Positions 7,033 through 13,861 of a stretch of 30,589 nucleotides of DNA are shown here, piece by piece. Both the position numbers and the translations under genes were made by a program. The DNA comes from Candidatus Aphodoplasma excrementigallinarum. Lineage in GTDB: Bacteria; Bacillota; Clostridia; UBA1381; UMGS1253. The DNA is taken from assembly GCA_018713805.1 (NCBI GenBank), contig DVOF01000044.1:1-30589 (forward strand), given 5' to 3'. The stretch's first letter is position 1. Every line of letters begins with the position of its first letter. Under the pieces are notes generated by a model. It was not told the origin of the DNA. It made no database searches and saw only the letters and a list, made by a program, of their open reading frames with translations.

Positions 7033-8352
7033 ATGGTAAAAATTACATTCATGGGTGCGGGCAGCACCATATTTGCAAAAAATGTCCTGGGCGACACGAT
7101 GCTTACGCCTGCGCTCTGTGACAGCGAGATTGCGCTCTACGACATTGACTCGGCTCGGCTGGACGAATCGTACGACATGCTGGAGGCGATCAACAAAAAG
7201 CTCAATGAGGGCCGCGCGGTGATTAAAAAATATCTCGGCGTGGAGAACCGGCGCGACGCGCTTCGGGACGCAAAGTTCGTTGTCAATGCAATCCAGGTTG
7301 GCGGGTACGACCCGTGTACCATCATTGACTTTGAGATCCCGAAAAAGTACGGCCTGCGCCAGACGATCGCCGATACGCTTGGGATCGGCGGCATTATGCG
7401 CGCCCTGCGCACGATTCCTGTCCTGCGCGATTTTGCGGAGGATATGGAGGCCGTGTGCCCGGACGCATGGTTTTTGAACTATACGAACCCGATGGCAATG
7501 CTTTCCGGCTATATGCAGCGGTATACGAACGTAAAGACAGTCGGCCTGTGCCACAGCGTGCAGGTCTGCTCCGAAGGCCTGCTCAAAAAGCTGGATATGT
7601 TGCCGGAGGATGGGTTTATCGACAAAATTGCGGGCATCAACCACATGGGATGGCTGCTGGAGATCACGGATATGCAGGGCAACGACCTGTATCCGGAAAT
7701 CCGCGCCCGCGCAGCCAAGATGAACGAAACGCAGAAGCACGACGACATGGTGCGGTTTGACTATATCAAACGGTTGGGCTATTACTGCACCGAGTCGAGC
7801 GAGCATAATGCGGAATATAACCCGTTTTATATCAAGCCGGCATATCCGGAGCTGATCGACCGCTACAATATCCCGCTCGACGAGTACCCGCGCCGCTGCA
7901 TCAACCAGATTGCGGACTGGAACAAGCACAAGGAAGAGCTGTGGAACGGCGGCAGCATCGAGCATACGAGAAGCAAAGAGTATGCGTCCCACATCATGGA
8001 GGCCATGGTTACCAATAAGCCGTACAAGATCGGCGGGAATGTGCTTAACAACGGCCTGATCACGAACCTGCCGCAGAAGGCATGCGTGGAGGTTCCGTGC
8101 CTGGTGGACGGGAGCGGCGTGTCGCCGGCCTATATCGGGGAGCTGCCCTTGCAGCTTGCCGCTATGAACAGCACGAACATCAACCCGCAGCTCCTGACGA
8201 TTGAGGCGGCAGTGACGAAAAAGCGCGAAACGGTGTACCAGGCGGCCATGCTCGACCCGCATACCGGCGCGCAGCTTTCCATCGACGACATTGTCGCCAT
8301 GTGCGACGAGCTGATTGAGGCGCATGCGGCGGCGGGATTCCCGGTTTTATAA
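7033..8352 (+). CDS. GH4 alpha-galactosidase (MelA-like)
   Basis: A 439-residue family GH4 glycosidase, which hydrolyses alpha-galactosides through a transient NAD-dependent oxidation and needs a divalent metal, usually Mn. The N-terminal dinucleotide-binding fold starts with ITFMGAGS (4-11). LNYTNPM (148-154) and CHSVQ (173-177) hold substrate- and metal-binding residues, and INHMGW (202-207) holds the metal-binding histidine. The CHSV form points to the alpha-galactosidase branch rather than the CHG (alpha-glucosidase or glucuronidase) or CDMP (6-phospho-glycosidase) branches. Length is typical. There is no signal peptide, so it acts in the cytoplasm. GGGAGG precedes the ATG. It is divergent from the AraC regulator and has its own terminator. 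No transporter is in the window. Confidence 0.92.
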   Translation: MVKITFMGAGSTIFAKNVLGDTMLTPALCDSEIALYDIDSARLDESYDMLEAINKKLNEGRAVIKKYLGVENRRDALRDAKFVVNAIQVGGYDPCTIIDFEIPKKYGLRQTIADTLGIGGIMRALRTIPVLRDFAEDMEAVCPDAWFLNYTNPMAMLSGYMQRYTNVKTVGLCHSVQVCSEGLLKKLDMLPEDGFIDKIAGINHMGWLLEITDMQGNDLYPEIRARAAKMNETQKHDDMVRFDYIKRLGYYCTESSEHNAEYNPFYIKPAYPELIDRYNIPLDEYPRRCINQIADWNKHKEELWNGGSIEHTRSKEYASHIMEAMVTNKPYKIGGNVLNNGLITNLPQKACVEVPCLVDGSGVSPAYIGELPLQLAAMNSTNINPQLLTIEAAVTKKRETVYQAAMLDPHTGAQLSIDDIVAMCDELIEAHAAAGFPVL

Positions 8353-8362
8353 GCCAAAAAGG

Positions 8363-8398
8363 AAAAAGCACAAAACCAAAACGGTTTTGTGCTTTTTT
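8363..8398. terminator. Bidirectional terminator, GH4 gene / SASP gene
   Basis: A 15-bp stem (8363-8377 with 8383-8397) has an AAAAC loop and T runs on both strands. It ends the GH4 gene on the plus strand and lies about 50 bases past the stop of the convergent spore-protein gene. Confidence 0.92.
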
Positions 8399-8450
8399 GC
8401 GCTTTCTTATGCTGATGCTTTTAAAACGTGTTTAAAAGGAAATACAGCGG

Positions 8451-8630
8451 TTAGCGCAGCTGTGAATTCACGCTTTTTTCGGCGATTTCGATTGCCTTCG
8501 TAACCATATTACCGCAGTCGCGCGAGCTTACGTCGCCCCAACCATTTTTGGAAACGATATCATATACGCCAAGCTCTCTTGCGATTTCCGCCTTCAGGTT
8601 CTCCGACATCTTCGATCTTGATCTGCTCAT
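8451..8630 (-). CDS. Small acid-soluble spore protein, alpha/beta-type (SspF-like)
   Basis: A 59-residue DNA-binding protein of the SASP family. These proteins coat and protect the chromosome in dormant spores and are degraded by the GPR protease at germination. It reads MSRSRSKMSENLKAEIAREL at the start and carries LGVYDIV (20-26), GWGDVSSRDCGNMVTKAIEI (30-49) and a short tail. LGVYDIV and GW-x-VSSRDCGNMV-x-KAIEIAE are typical of clostridial SASPs; the ELG and EIAE stretches are the shared core. The start ATG has GGAGG 15 bases upstream, rather far. A sigma-G-like promoter and a 5' hairpin lie in front. It follows the SpoIIQ-like gene on the same strand. It marks the organism as an endospore former. 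Confidence 0.92.
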   Translation of the reverse strand: MSRSRSKMSENLKAEIARELGVYDIVSKNGWGDVSSRDCGNMVTKAIEIAEKSVNSQLR

Positions 8631-8671
8631 TTTCTGTTTCTTTAACCTCCGATAATGAAAAGCGTTTACCT

Positions 8672-8699
8672 CTGCACAAGTTTTGATTTCCTTGTGCAG
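8672..8699 (-). promoter_or_regulatory. Hairpin in the leader of the SASP mRNA
   Basis: A perfect 9-bp inverted repeat, CTGCACAAG (8672-8680) with CTTGTGCAG (8691-8699), around a 10-base loop. It lies between the sigma-G-like -10 and the ribosome-binding site, so it would form near the 5' end of the transcript. No T run follows, so it is not a terminator. It may stabilise the mRNA. Confidence 0.6.
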
Positions 8700-8702
8700 C
8701 TT

Positions 8703-8731
8703 TAGTATGTGCAGATCAAGACGCGATATTT
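8703..8731 (-). promoter_or_regulatory. Sigma-G-type forespore promoter of the SASP gene
   Basis: On the minus strand, CATACTA (8703-8709) matches the sigma-G -10 pattern CATnnTA, and AAATA (8727-8731) lies 17 bases upstream near the GHATR pattern. SASP genes are classical sigma-G targets. Confidence 0.65.
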
Positions 8732-8762
8732 TACAATATTTCTGCTAAAAAATCAAAAATTT

Positions 8763-9590
8763 TTAACTTTCAAGCCACACAAGCGGGTCGACCGCAGTCC
8801 CGTCCTCTATCACTTCAAAGTGCAGGTGCCCGACCTCGCCTGTTTCATAGATCGCCGTGTCGCCGACCGCGCTGATGGCCGCGCCGCGCGTCACACTCTG
8901 CCCCTTCTGGACGAGGCTCGCGTTTGACAGGTTGGAGTATACGCTTTTTAAGCCATTTTGATGGTCGATCACGATGGTGATTCCCATAAAGTCGTCCGTG
9001 TAAACGTCTTCAATGATACCGTCAGCGGCGGCAAGCACGTCGGTTCCAATTTGTGCTTTAATGTCGATTCCCTGGTGGGAACGCCAGTCGCCGAGCGTTT
9101 TGGAATAGATAAGCGTTTCAATAGCATGCGGCGTGATGACCTCGCCGTTTACTGGATAGGTCAGCGTTGTCTTTTCACTGGACGTATAGTCGACGTCCGC
9201 GTCCGCATTTGCCTCACTGGTGTCAGGCGTAGGGGAGGGCGCGGGCTCTGCTTCTTGCTCCGGTACAGGCGTAGCCGCGCTCGTCTTGTCCATTTCCGGC
9301 GCAGGCGTTGCGTCCGGCTTTTGCGTTTCGCCGGTGGTTTTGTCCTGCCCTTCCTGCATGCCCTTTGTCAAATCAGGCAGCGGCGTCGATGTCGGCGCGG
9401 GCGTAGCCGCGCTTTCCTGCCGGGGCTTTGCCGGCGCCTGTGAACGCTGGAGCGAGTCGGCGACAAAGTACGTTGCGCTAACGGCCATAATGCAGCAGAG
9501 CAGCACTATGTAGAACCGTTTTTCCTTTACCCAGTTTTTAAATTTTTTTCCCTTTGATTCCGCAAAGCGGCGTTGCTGTCTTCTTTTCAT
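8763..9590 (-). CDS. spoIIQ: SpoIIQ-like M23 (LytM) membrane protein
   Basis: A 275-residue forespore protein resembling SpoIIQ, which spans the space between forespore and mother cell with SpoIIIAH during engulfment. A basic N-terminus and one membrane segment (about 26-47) are followed by a Pro/Thr/Ala/Glu-rich linker (about 50-135) and an M23 domain (about 142-272). Zinc ligands are kept: His172 and Asp176 in HQGID, and His257 in HLHFE (255-259). The YxHL histidine of active LytM enzymes is replaced by Asn220 in YSNL, so endopeptidase activity is doubtful. The ATG at 9590 is chosen because AAGGA lies 8 bases upstream; two upstream in-frame starts lack this. The sigma-F-type promoter supports the assignment. 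It might instead be another spore M23 protein. Confidence 0.82.
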   Translation of the reverse strand: MKRRQQRRFAESKGKKFKNWVKEKRFYIVLLCCIMAVSATYFVADSLQRSQAPAKPRQESAATPAPTSTPLPDLTKGMQEGQDKTTGETQKPDATPAPEMDKTSAATPVPEQEAEPAPSPTPDTSEANADADVDYTSSEKTTLTYPVNGEVITPHAIETLIYSKTLGDWRSHQGIDIKAQIGTDVLAAADGIIEDVYTDDFMGITIVIDHQNGLKSVYSNLSNASLVQKGQSVTRGAAISAVGDTAIYETGEVGHLHFEVIEDGTAVDPLVWLES

Positions 9591-9623
9591 ACCCTTCATC
9601 CTTTCTTGATAGCCGTGGCATTT

Positions 9624-9637
9624 GGGCGTAAGCGCCC
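9624..9637. promoter_or_regulatory. Short G+C hairpin in the spoIIQ leader
   Basis: GGGCG (9624-9628) and CGCCC (9633-9637) flank a four-base loop. It lies between the sigma-F-like promoter and the start codon. Role unknown. Confidence 0.35.
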
Positions 9638-9649
9638 GTTTTCTAACCG

Positions 9650-9678
9650 TATTTTTTCCAGATTGTGCCGCGCTATAC
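9650..9678 (-). promoter_or_regulatory. Sigma-F-type promoter of the spoIIQ-like gene
   Basis: On the minus strand, GGAAAAAATA (9650-9659) fits the sigma-F -10 pattern GGNNANAHTR fully. GTATA (9674-9678) fits the -35 pattern GYATA, 14 bases upstream, one or two shorter than usual. spoIIQ of Bacillus subtilis is a known sigma-F gene. Confidence 0.68.
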
Positions 9679-9708
9679 ATGCAATTGGGAAAAATTTTTC
9701 AACTATTA

Positions 9709-9722
9709 CAAACAAATGTTTG
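9709..9722. promoter_or_regulatory. LexA-like inverted repeat over the rSAM promoter
   Basis: CAAACAAATGTTTG has half sites CAAAC and GTTTG around AAAT. It resembles the Gram-positive LexA (SOS) box CGAAC-N4-GTTCG, with one change in each half. It overlaps the -35 of the radical SAM operon (9720-9725), where a repressor would block transcription. An outer repeat, TTACAAA (9706-9712) and TTTGTAA (9726-9732), flanks it. Candidate only. Confidence 0.42.
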
Positions 9723-9748
9723 CAATTTGTAAAGAAAGGTGGTATACT
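9720..9748 (+). promoter_or_regulatory. Sigma-A promoter of the radical SAM operon
   Basis: TTGCAA (9720-9725) and TATACT (9743-9748) are 17 bases apart. The region is divergent from the sigma-F-type promoter, with the two -35 elements about 40 bases apart. Confidence 0.78.
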
Positions 9749-9794
9749 AATAACCGAACATAGATACGCTTATAGAGAAAGGCTTGTGCTTGCC

Positions 9795-11150
9795 ATGGAA
9801 CTGATCGAAAAGCTTTCCATCCTTGGTGCTGCGGCAAAATACGACGCGGCGTGTACGTCGAGCGGGGTGAAGCGCCGCAGCAAACGGGACGGTGGAATCG
9901 GCAATGCCGTGTCGTGCGGGATTTGCCACAGCTTTGCGTCTGATGGGCGCTGTATCTCGCTTTTAAAAGTACTTTTAACAAATTATTGCATTTACGACTG
10001 CAAATACTGTATCAACCGCTGCTCAAACGATGTGCCGCGCGCCGCGTTTACACCGGAGGAGATCGCCGACCTGACGATCAATTTTTACGTGCGCAATTAT
10101 ATTGAGGGGCTGTTTTTAAGCTCCGCCGTTGTGAAGAACCCCGATTATACGATGGAGCTTTTGTGCCGCGCGCTGGAGATTTTGCGTTATCGCTATCGGT
10201 TCAACGGCTATATCCATGCAAAGACGATCCCGGGCGCGTCGCCGCAGCTCATTGAAAAACTCGGCCATTTGGCCGACAGAATCAGCGTCAACATTGAGCT
10301 GCCGTCGCAGAAGTCGCTTAACCTGCTTGCGCCGCAAAAGAGCAAGGACGCGATCTTGCGCCCGATGGGGCAGATCAGTTCTTCCATTGCGCAAAACAGG
10401 CAGGAGCTTGCCCTCTACCGCCATGCCACGCAGTTCGCCCCGGCGGGACAGAGCACGCAGATGATTATTGGCGCATCGCAGGAAAGCGACTATCAGATCT
10501 TGTCGTTGACTGCCGGCCTGTATAAAAAGTATGGGCTCAAACGCGTTTTCTTTTCCGCCTATGTGCCGGTGGGGACGGACCCGAACCTGCCCGTGGTGGA
10601 TAAGCCGCCGCTCTTGCGGGAGCATAGGCTCTATCAGGCGGACTGGCTCCTGCGGTTTTATGGGTTTGACGCGGAGGAAATTCTGAATGAAAAAAGCCCG
10701 AACTTCGACCCGCTTTTGGACCCGAAGTGCAACTGGGCGATGAAAAACCTGCACCTGTTCCCGGTCGACGTCAACCGTGCCCCGTATGAGATGCTTTTGC
10801 GCGTGCCGGGCATCGGCGTAAAAAGTGCGCAGAGAATCCGCACCGCGCGCCGCGTCCGGAGTTTGGATTTTGCGGGATTGAAGCGGATTGGCGTTGTCCT
10901 GCGCCGGGCGCGGTTTTTTATCACCGTTAACGGCAAGTATATGGATGATTTGAAGGTCAGCGAAAGCTTTATCCTGCAAAACCTGCTCAGCGACGCAAAA
11001 AATAATATTCCCATTGAAGCGGAGAACCAGCGCCAGCTCTCGCTCTTTGACGAGAAGCCGGCGCTGGACGTGAAGAGCGATGTGTGCGCATTTTTGACAG
11101 AGGGCAGCGCGGAAAAGAAGGAGGCACAGCCATGCAGGACGGCAGTTTGA
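9795..11150 (+). CDS. Putative DNA repair/modification radical SAM protein (TIGR03916-like)
   Basis: A 451-residue radical SAM enzyme of the family annotated as a putative DNA modification/repair radical SAM protein; its reaction is unknown. The cluster-binding motif C-x3-C-x2-C is at Cys65, Cys69 and Cys72 (NYCIYDCKYC). Additional cysteines at 41, 44 and 53 just before it could hold a second site. A helix-hairpin-helix DNA-binding motif with VPGIGVKSAQRI lies at about 333-350. Near the C-terminus, QLSLF (414-418) is a consensus beta-sliding-clamp-binding pentapeptide. The ATG at 9795 matches the family's N-terminus; AGAAAGG lies 12 bases upstream. The last 19 bases overlap the partner gene, suggesting coupled translation. 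The open frame extends upstream, but that part lies in the promoter region. Confidence 0.9.
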   Translation: MELIEKLSILGAAAKYDAACTSSGVKRRSKRDGGIGNAVSCGICHSFASDGRCISLLKVLLTNYCIYDCKYCINRCSNDVPRAAFTPEEIADLTINFYVRNYIEGLFLSSAVVKNPDYTMELLCRALEILRYRYRFNGYIHAKTIPGASPQLIEKLGHLADRISVNIELPSQKSLNLLAPQKSKDAILRPMGQISSSIAQNRQELALYRHATQFAPAGQSTQMIIGASQESDYQILSLTAGLYKKYGLKRVFFSAYVPVGTDPNLPVVDKPPLLREHRLYQADWLLRFYGFDAEEILNEKSPNFDPLLDPKCNWAMKNLHLFPVDVNRAPYEMLLRVPGIGVKSAQRIRTARRVRSLDFAGLKRIGVVLRRARFFITVNGKYMDDLKVSESFILQNLLSDAKNNIPIEAENQRQLSLFDEKPALDVKSDVCAFLTEGSAEKKEAQPCRTAV

Positions 11151-11884
11151 TTTACGTATATGACGGGAGTTTTGAAGGGCTTTTGTCAGCGGTGCATACG
11201 GCGTATTACAGCCGCGAGGACCCGGAGCAGATCGTGGACGCGGGCGGCTGCCAGCAGGCGCTTTTCTGCCGCGTGCGTGAGGTCGAAACTGACCGCGCCA
11301 AATACGAGGCCGTGTACCGCTCGATTCCGAAAAAAATCTCCCCAAACGCACTCTTCAATGTGCGGCGCGTGTACCTTTCCGACGACGCAGAGCGCGGGAC
11401 GCTCGTTTTCAACTATCTAAAGCTGGGGTTCCATTTGGGCGCGCGCGTCGATATGGATATGCAGAATAGGTGGGTGGCGCGCGTCCACCGCACGGCGCAG
11501 CGTGTCTCGAACGAGGCATGCCGTATGCGGGAGTTTGTCCGCTTTTCCCAGATGGAAAACGGCGTCCTGTTTTCCAAAATCGAGCCGGACAACAATGTGC
11601 TGGAGATGATTTGCCCCTATTTTGCCGACCGGCTCTCCGCACTCCCATGGGTCATTGCGGACGCGCGGCACGGCCTTGCTGCTGTCTATGACACGAAACG
11701 GTGGGAGATATTGCCCTACGATACGGCGAACATCGTCGCCTATTCGCCGGAGGAAGAGGCGTACCAGAAGCTTTGGAAACGGTTTTATAATATTATTGGA
11801 ATTGAAAGCCGAAAAAACGACAGGCAGAGGCGGCAGTGCATGCCGAAAAAATACTGGAAGAACATGACCGAGTTTCGGATATAA
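11132..11884 (+). CDS. TIGR03915-family putative DNA repair partner (DUF4130)
   Basis: A 250-residue protein of the family that accompanies the preceding radical SAM protein in many genomes. In proteobacteria this domain is fused to a uracil-DNA glycosylase domain. Here it stands alone, as is usual in Firmicutes, and no glycosylase gene is in the window. It starts with the family's YVYDGSFEGLLSAV (8-21), and the C-terminal MPKKYWKNMTEF is also typical. No catalytic motif is obvious. AAGGAGG lies 7 bases before the ATG, inside the end of the upstream gene, so the two proteins are probably made together and may form a complex. A terminator follows at once. Confidence 0.87.
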   Translation: MQDGSLIYVYDGSFEGLLSAVHTAYYSREDPEQIVDAGGCQQALFCRVREVETDRAKYEAVYRSIPKKISPNALFNVRRVYLSDDAERGTLVFNYLKLGFHLGARVDMDMQNRWVARVHRTAQRVSNEACRMREFVRFSQMENGVLFSKIEPDNNVLEMICPYFADRLSALPWVIADARHGLAAVYDTKRWEILPYDTANIVAYSPEEEAYQKLWKRFYNIIGIESRKNDRQRRQCMPKKYWKNMTEFRI

Positions 11885-11886
11885 AG

Positions 11887-11912
11887 AAACGCCACATCAG
11901 TGGCGTTTTTTT
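11887..11912. terminator. Bidirectional terminator, DNA repair operon / GH32 gene
   Basis: A 9-bp stem, AAACGCCAC (11887-11895) with GTGGCGTTT (11900-11908), has an ATCA loop and a plus-strand T run. On the minus strand it overlaps the end of the GH32 gene and is followed by TTTCTTTAT, so it can also end the lepA-GH32 unit. Confidence 0.88.
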
Positions 11913-12990
11913 AATTTTCATCAAACCAATATGTGAATGTCTCCTCGCCGCCGTTTACAAAGACTTCCACCGTCTTTGTGTCGCGTAGAACATGCAGGGA
12001 GCTGATTTCCTTTGCATTACTCCTCAGCTCACCCTCCGCCGTGTGCAATACAGCGCCGGAATCATCTACGGTTACGAGCGGGTCGGACCCGGTCAGGTAC
12101 GGGCGCGCGGATGCAACTGGAAAGCTTATCAGCTTACCATCCCTGACATGCAGCTCGCGCGGGATGGAGAATGCGCCGACATAGCCCTGCGGCGCAGGCC
12201 GCTCGGAGAAGTGGTGCATCCATCCGATTTGGATCCGCTCCCCGTCCGGGCCGGTGAAGCTCTGCGGCGCATAGAAGTGCGGCCCATGCTCCGGGCGGTA
12301 GATACGCTCCGGCACAAAAGTTTTGCCATCGAAGCTTCCAATTGCCGCACCGACGCAGGGGGAGGGGTTCAGACGGATGGAGTAAATCAATACATACTTG
12401 CCGTCCAGCTCAAAAAAGTCGGGACACTCGATGACGCGGCAGTCGTTGTGTTCCTCAAACAGCACGCCCGCATAGTCCCAATGGAACAGATCCTTCGAGG
12501 TGTAGAACACGACCTTGCCGACGCCGTCCTTCCCAGTGCCGACTACCATGTAATACGTGCCGCCGATTTTCGTCACCTTCGGGTCGCGGAAATCGACGCT
12601 TCCCTCTGCAGGCGGGCGGTCGATGATGGGATTCCCCTCATATTTGGTGAAGGTCATGCCGTCGTCGCTGTAGGCCACGCATTGCGTCTGCTCCATCGCA
12701 TTTGATACTGCGGTGTAAAACAAGTACAGCCGCCCGTCCCTGATGACGGCACTGCCGGAAAAGCAGCCACCCTTGTCCTCGTATGGCATGTCGGGATAAA
12801 GCGCGATGGGCAGTTCCTCCCAATGGAGCAAATCGTCGCTCACCGCGTGGCCCCAGTGCATTTTCCCCCATGAAGTATCGTACGGGTTGTGTTGGAAAAA
12901 GGCGTGGTATTTCCCTTTAAAGTACACCAACCCGTTTGGGTCATTGCTCCAGCCCTGTTTCGGTTCAAAATGGTAGCTGAGCCTCGGCAT
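11911..12990 (-). CDS. GH32 beta-fructosidase (sucrose/fructan hydrolase), short form
   Basis: A 359-residue GH32 glycosidase that cleaves beta-fructosides such as sucrose, sucrose-6-phosphate or short fructans. The three catalytic signatures of the five-bladed propeller are present: nucleophile Asp17 in WSNDPNG (14-20), transition-state stabiliser Asp136 in FRDP (134-137), and acid/base Glu188 in ECPD (188-191). It is shorter than the usual 450-500 residues because the C-terminal beta-sandwich is reduced to about 60 residues ending in KTVEVFVNGGEETFTYWF. No signal peptide is seen, so the substrate is probably imported. AAGGAGG precedes the ATG. The gene begins 27 bases after the amidohydrolase stop with no terminator between, so it is probably cotranscribed. 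Confidence 0.92.
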   Translation of the reverse strand: MPRLSYHFEPKQGWSNDPNGLVYFKGKYHAFFQHNPYDTSWGKMHWGHAVSDDLLHWEELPIALYPDMPYEDKGGCFSGSAVIRDGRLYLFYTAVSNAMEQTQCVAYSDDGMTFTKYEGNPIIDRPPAEGSVDFRDPKVTKIGGTYYMVVGTGKDGVGKVVFYTSKDLFHWDYAGVLFEEHNDCRVIECPDFFELDGKYVLIYSIRLNPSPCVGAAIGSFDGKTFVPERIYRPEHGPHFYAPQSFTGPDGERIQIGWMHHFSERPAPQGYVGAFSIPRELHVRDGKLISFPVASARPYLTGSDPLVTVDDSGAVLHTAEGELRSNAKEISSLHVLRDTKTVEVFVNGGEETFTYWFDEN

Positions 12991-13017
12991 AGATGCCGCC
13001 TCCTTCTATATGGTTAT

Positions 13018-13836
13018 TTACAGCCCCAACAGGCGGTATGCGTTTTTATAAAAGATTTTTTCCTTTTCCTCCTCCGTGAGCGGGAGCGTCTGGAACCGCT
13101 TATACTCCAGCTCGTAGTCGGAAAGGGGATAGTCCGTGCCGAACAGGATTTTGTCCACGCCGTGCTGACGCACGATATACATGAATTTCTCCGGCGCAAG
13201 CTCGTGGAGCGTGCTCGACGTATCAAAATACAAATTTTTTCCAACCAGATATTCGATCGACTCGTCCCACATAAACACCCCGCCGAGGTGCGCGCCGATT
13301 GCAATCATTTCCGGGTACTGCTCAAGCAGCCATGCAAGCCGTTTCGGGCTTGTCCGGTCGTACGTTCGGTCGCCCATATGGAACAAAATCGGCAGCCCAA
13401 GCTTGACGATCTCTTCATAAATCGGGAGCATTTCTTTTGCGTCGAGGTCAAAGCCCTGGAAATCCGCATGGAGCTTGATCCCGCGCAGTCCAAGCGATTT
13501 GACGCGGCGCAGCTCCTCTTTGTAATTTGCATACCCGGGATGGATTGTCCCGAACGCGACCAACCGCTCCGGGTATTGCTCTGCAAGCGAGGCGAGGTAG
13601 TTGTTTACATTTTCGACCTGCTCCGGCTTTGTCGCCGTGGATAATATGACAAGCTTATCGATGTTTGCCGCCTCCGCCTTTTGGAGCAGCGTGTCGAAAT
13701 GTCCTTTGGAAACGAGCGGCATATGGTAATATGTTTCCAGGTTCTGCGCCGCCTTCTCCGCGATTTTGTCCGGGAACGCATGCGCGTGGAAATCAACGGT
13801 TTTATAACCAAATATAGATTTTTTTTCTTCTGCCAT
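13018..13836 (-). CDS. Amidohydrolase-family metal-dependent hydrolase (PF04909-like)
   Basis: A 272-residue TIM-barrel hydrolase of the amidohydrolase_2/ACMSD-like type. Metal-site residues can be placed: Asp15, His17 and His19 in DFHAH, His153 in LFHMGD, His183 in GAHLGG, and Asp235 in GTDYP. Typical activities in this group are decarboxylation or hydrolysis of small organic acids; I cannot tell which applies. AAGGAGTG precedes the ATG. It starts 25 bases after hemW and ends 27 bases before the GH32 gene, so it is probably cotranscribed with both. Its place after hemW is unusual, since hrcA or heat-shock genes often follow there. Confidence 0.88.
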   Translation of the reverse strand: MAEEKKSIFGYKTVDFHAHAFPDKIAEKAAQNLETYYHMPLVSKGHFDTLLQKAEAANIDKLVILSTATKPEQVENVNNYLASLAEQYPERLVAFGTIHPGYANYKEELRRVKSLGLRGIKLHADFQGFDLDAKEMLPIYEEIVKLGLPILFHMGDRTYDRTSPKRLAWLLEQYPEMIAIGAHLGGVFMWDESIEYLVGKNLYFDTSSTLHELAPEKFMYIVRQHGVDKILFGTDYPLSDYELEYKRFQTLPLTEEEKEKIFYKNAYRLLGL

Positions 13837-13861
13837 GGGTCATCACTCCTTAAAACGAAAC

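Noticed and set aside
6994..8325. Long open frame (443 codons) on the minus strand
   Set aside because: It lies antisense to the GH4 gene, whose full family motifs are in the other frame. The predicted protein is low-complexity His/Arg/Val-rich with no recognisable domain: a codon-bias shadow.
8418..8438. CTTTTAAA/TTTAAAAG inverted repeat after the SASP gene
   Set aside because: All A+T pairs with no T tract; the stronger terminator at 8363-8398 explains transcript ending.
9573..9794. Upstream extension of the radical SAM frame
   Set aside because: It overlaps the sigma-F-type and sigma-A promoters and the start of the spoIIQ-like gene; the family's N-terminus begins at 9795.
10116..11351. 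Long open frame (411 codons) on the minus strand
   Set aside because: Antisense to the radical SAM operon. Arg-rich, no domain and no ribosome-binding site.
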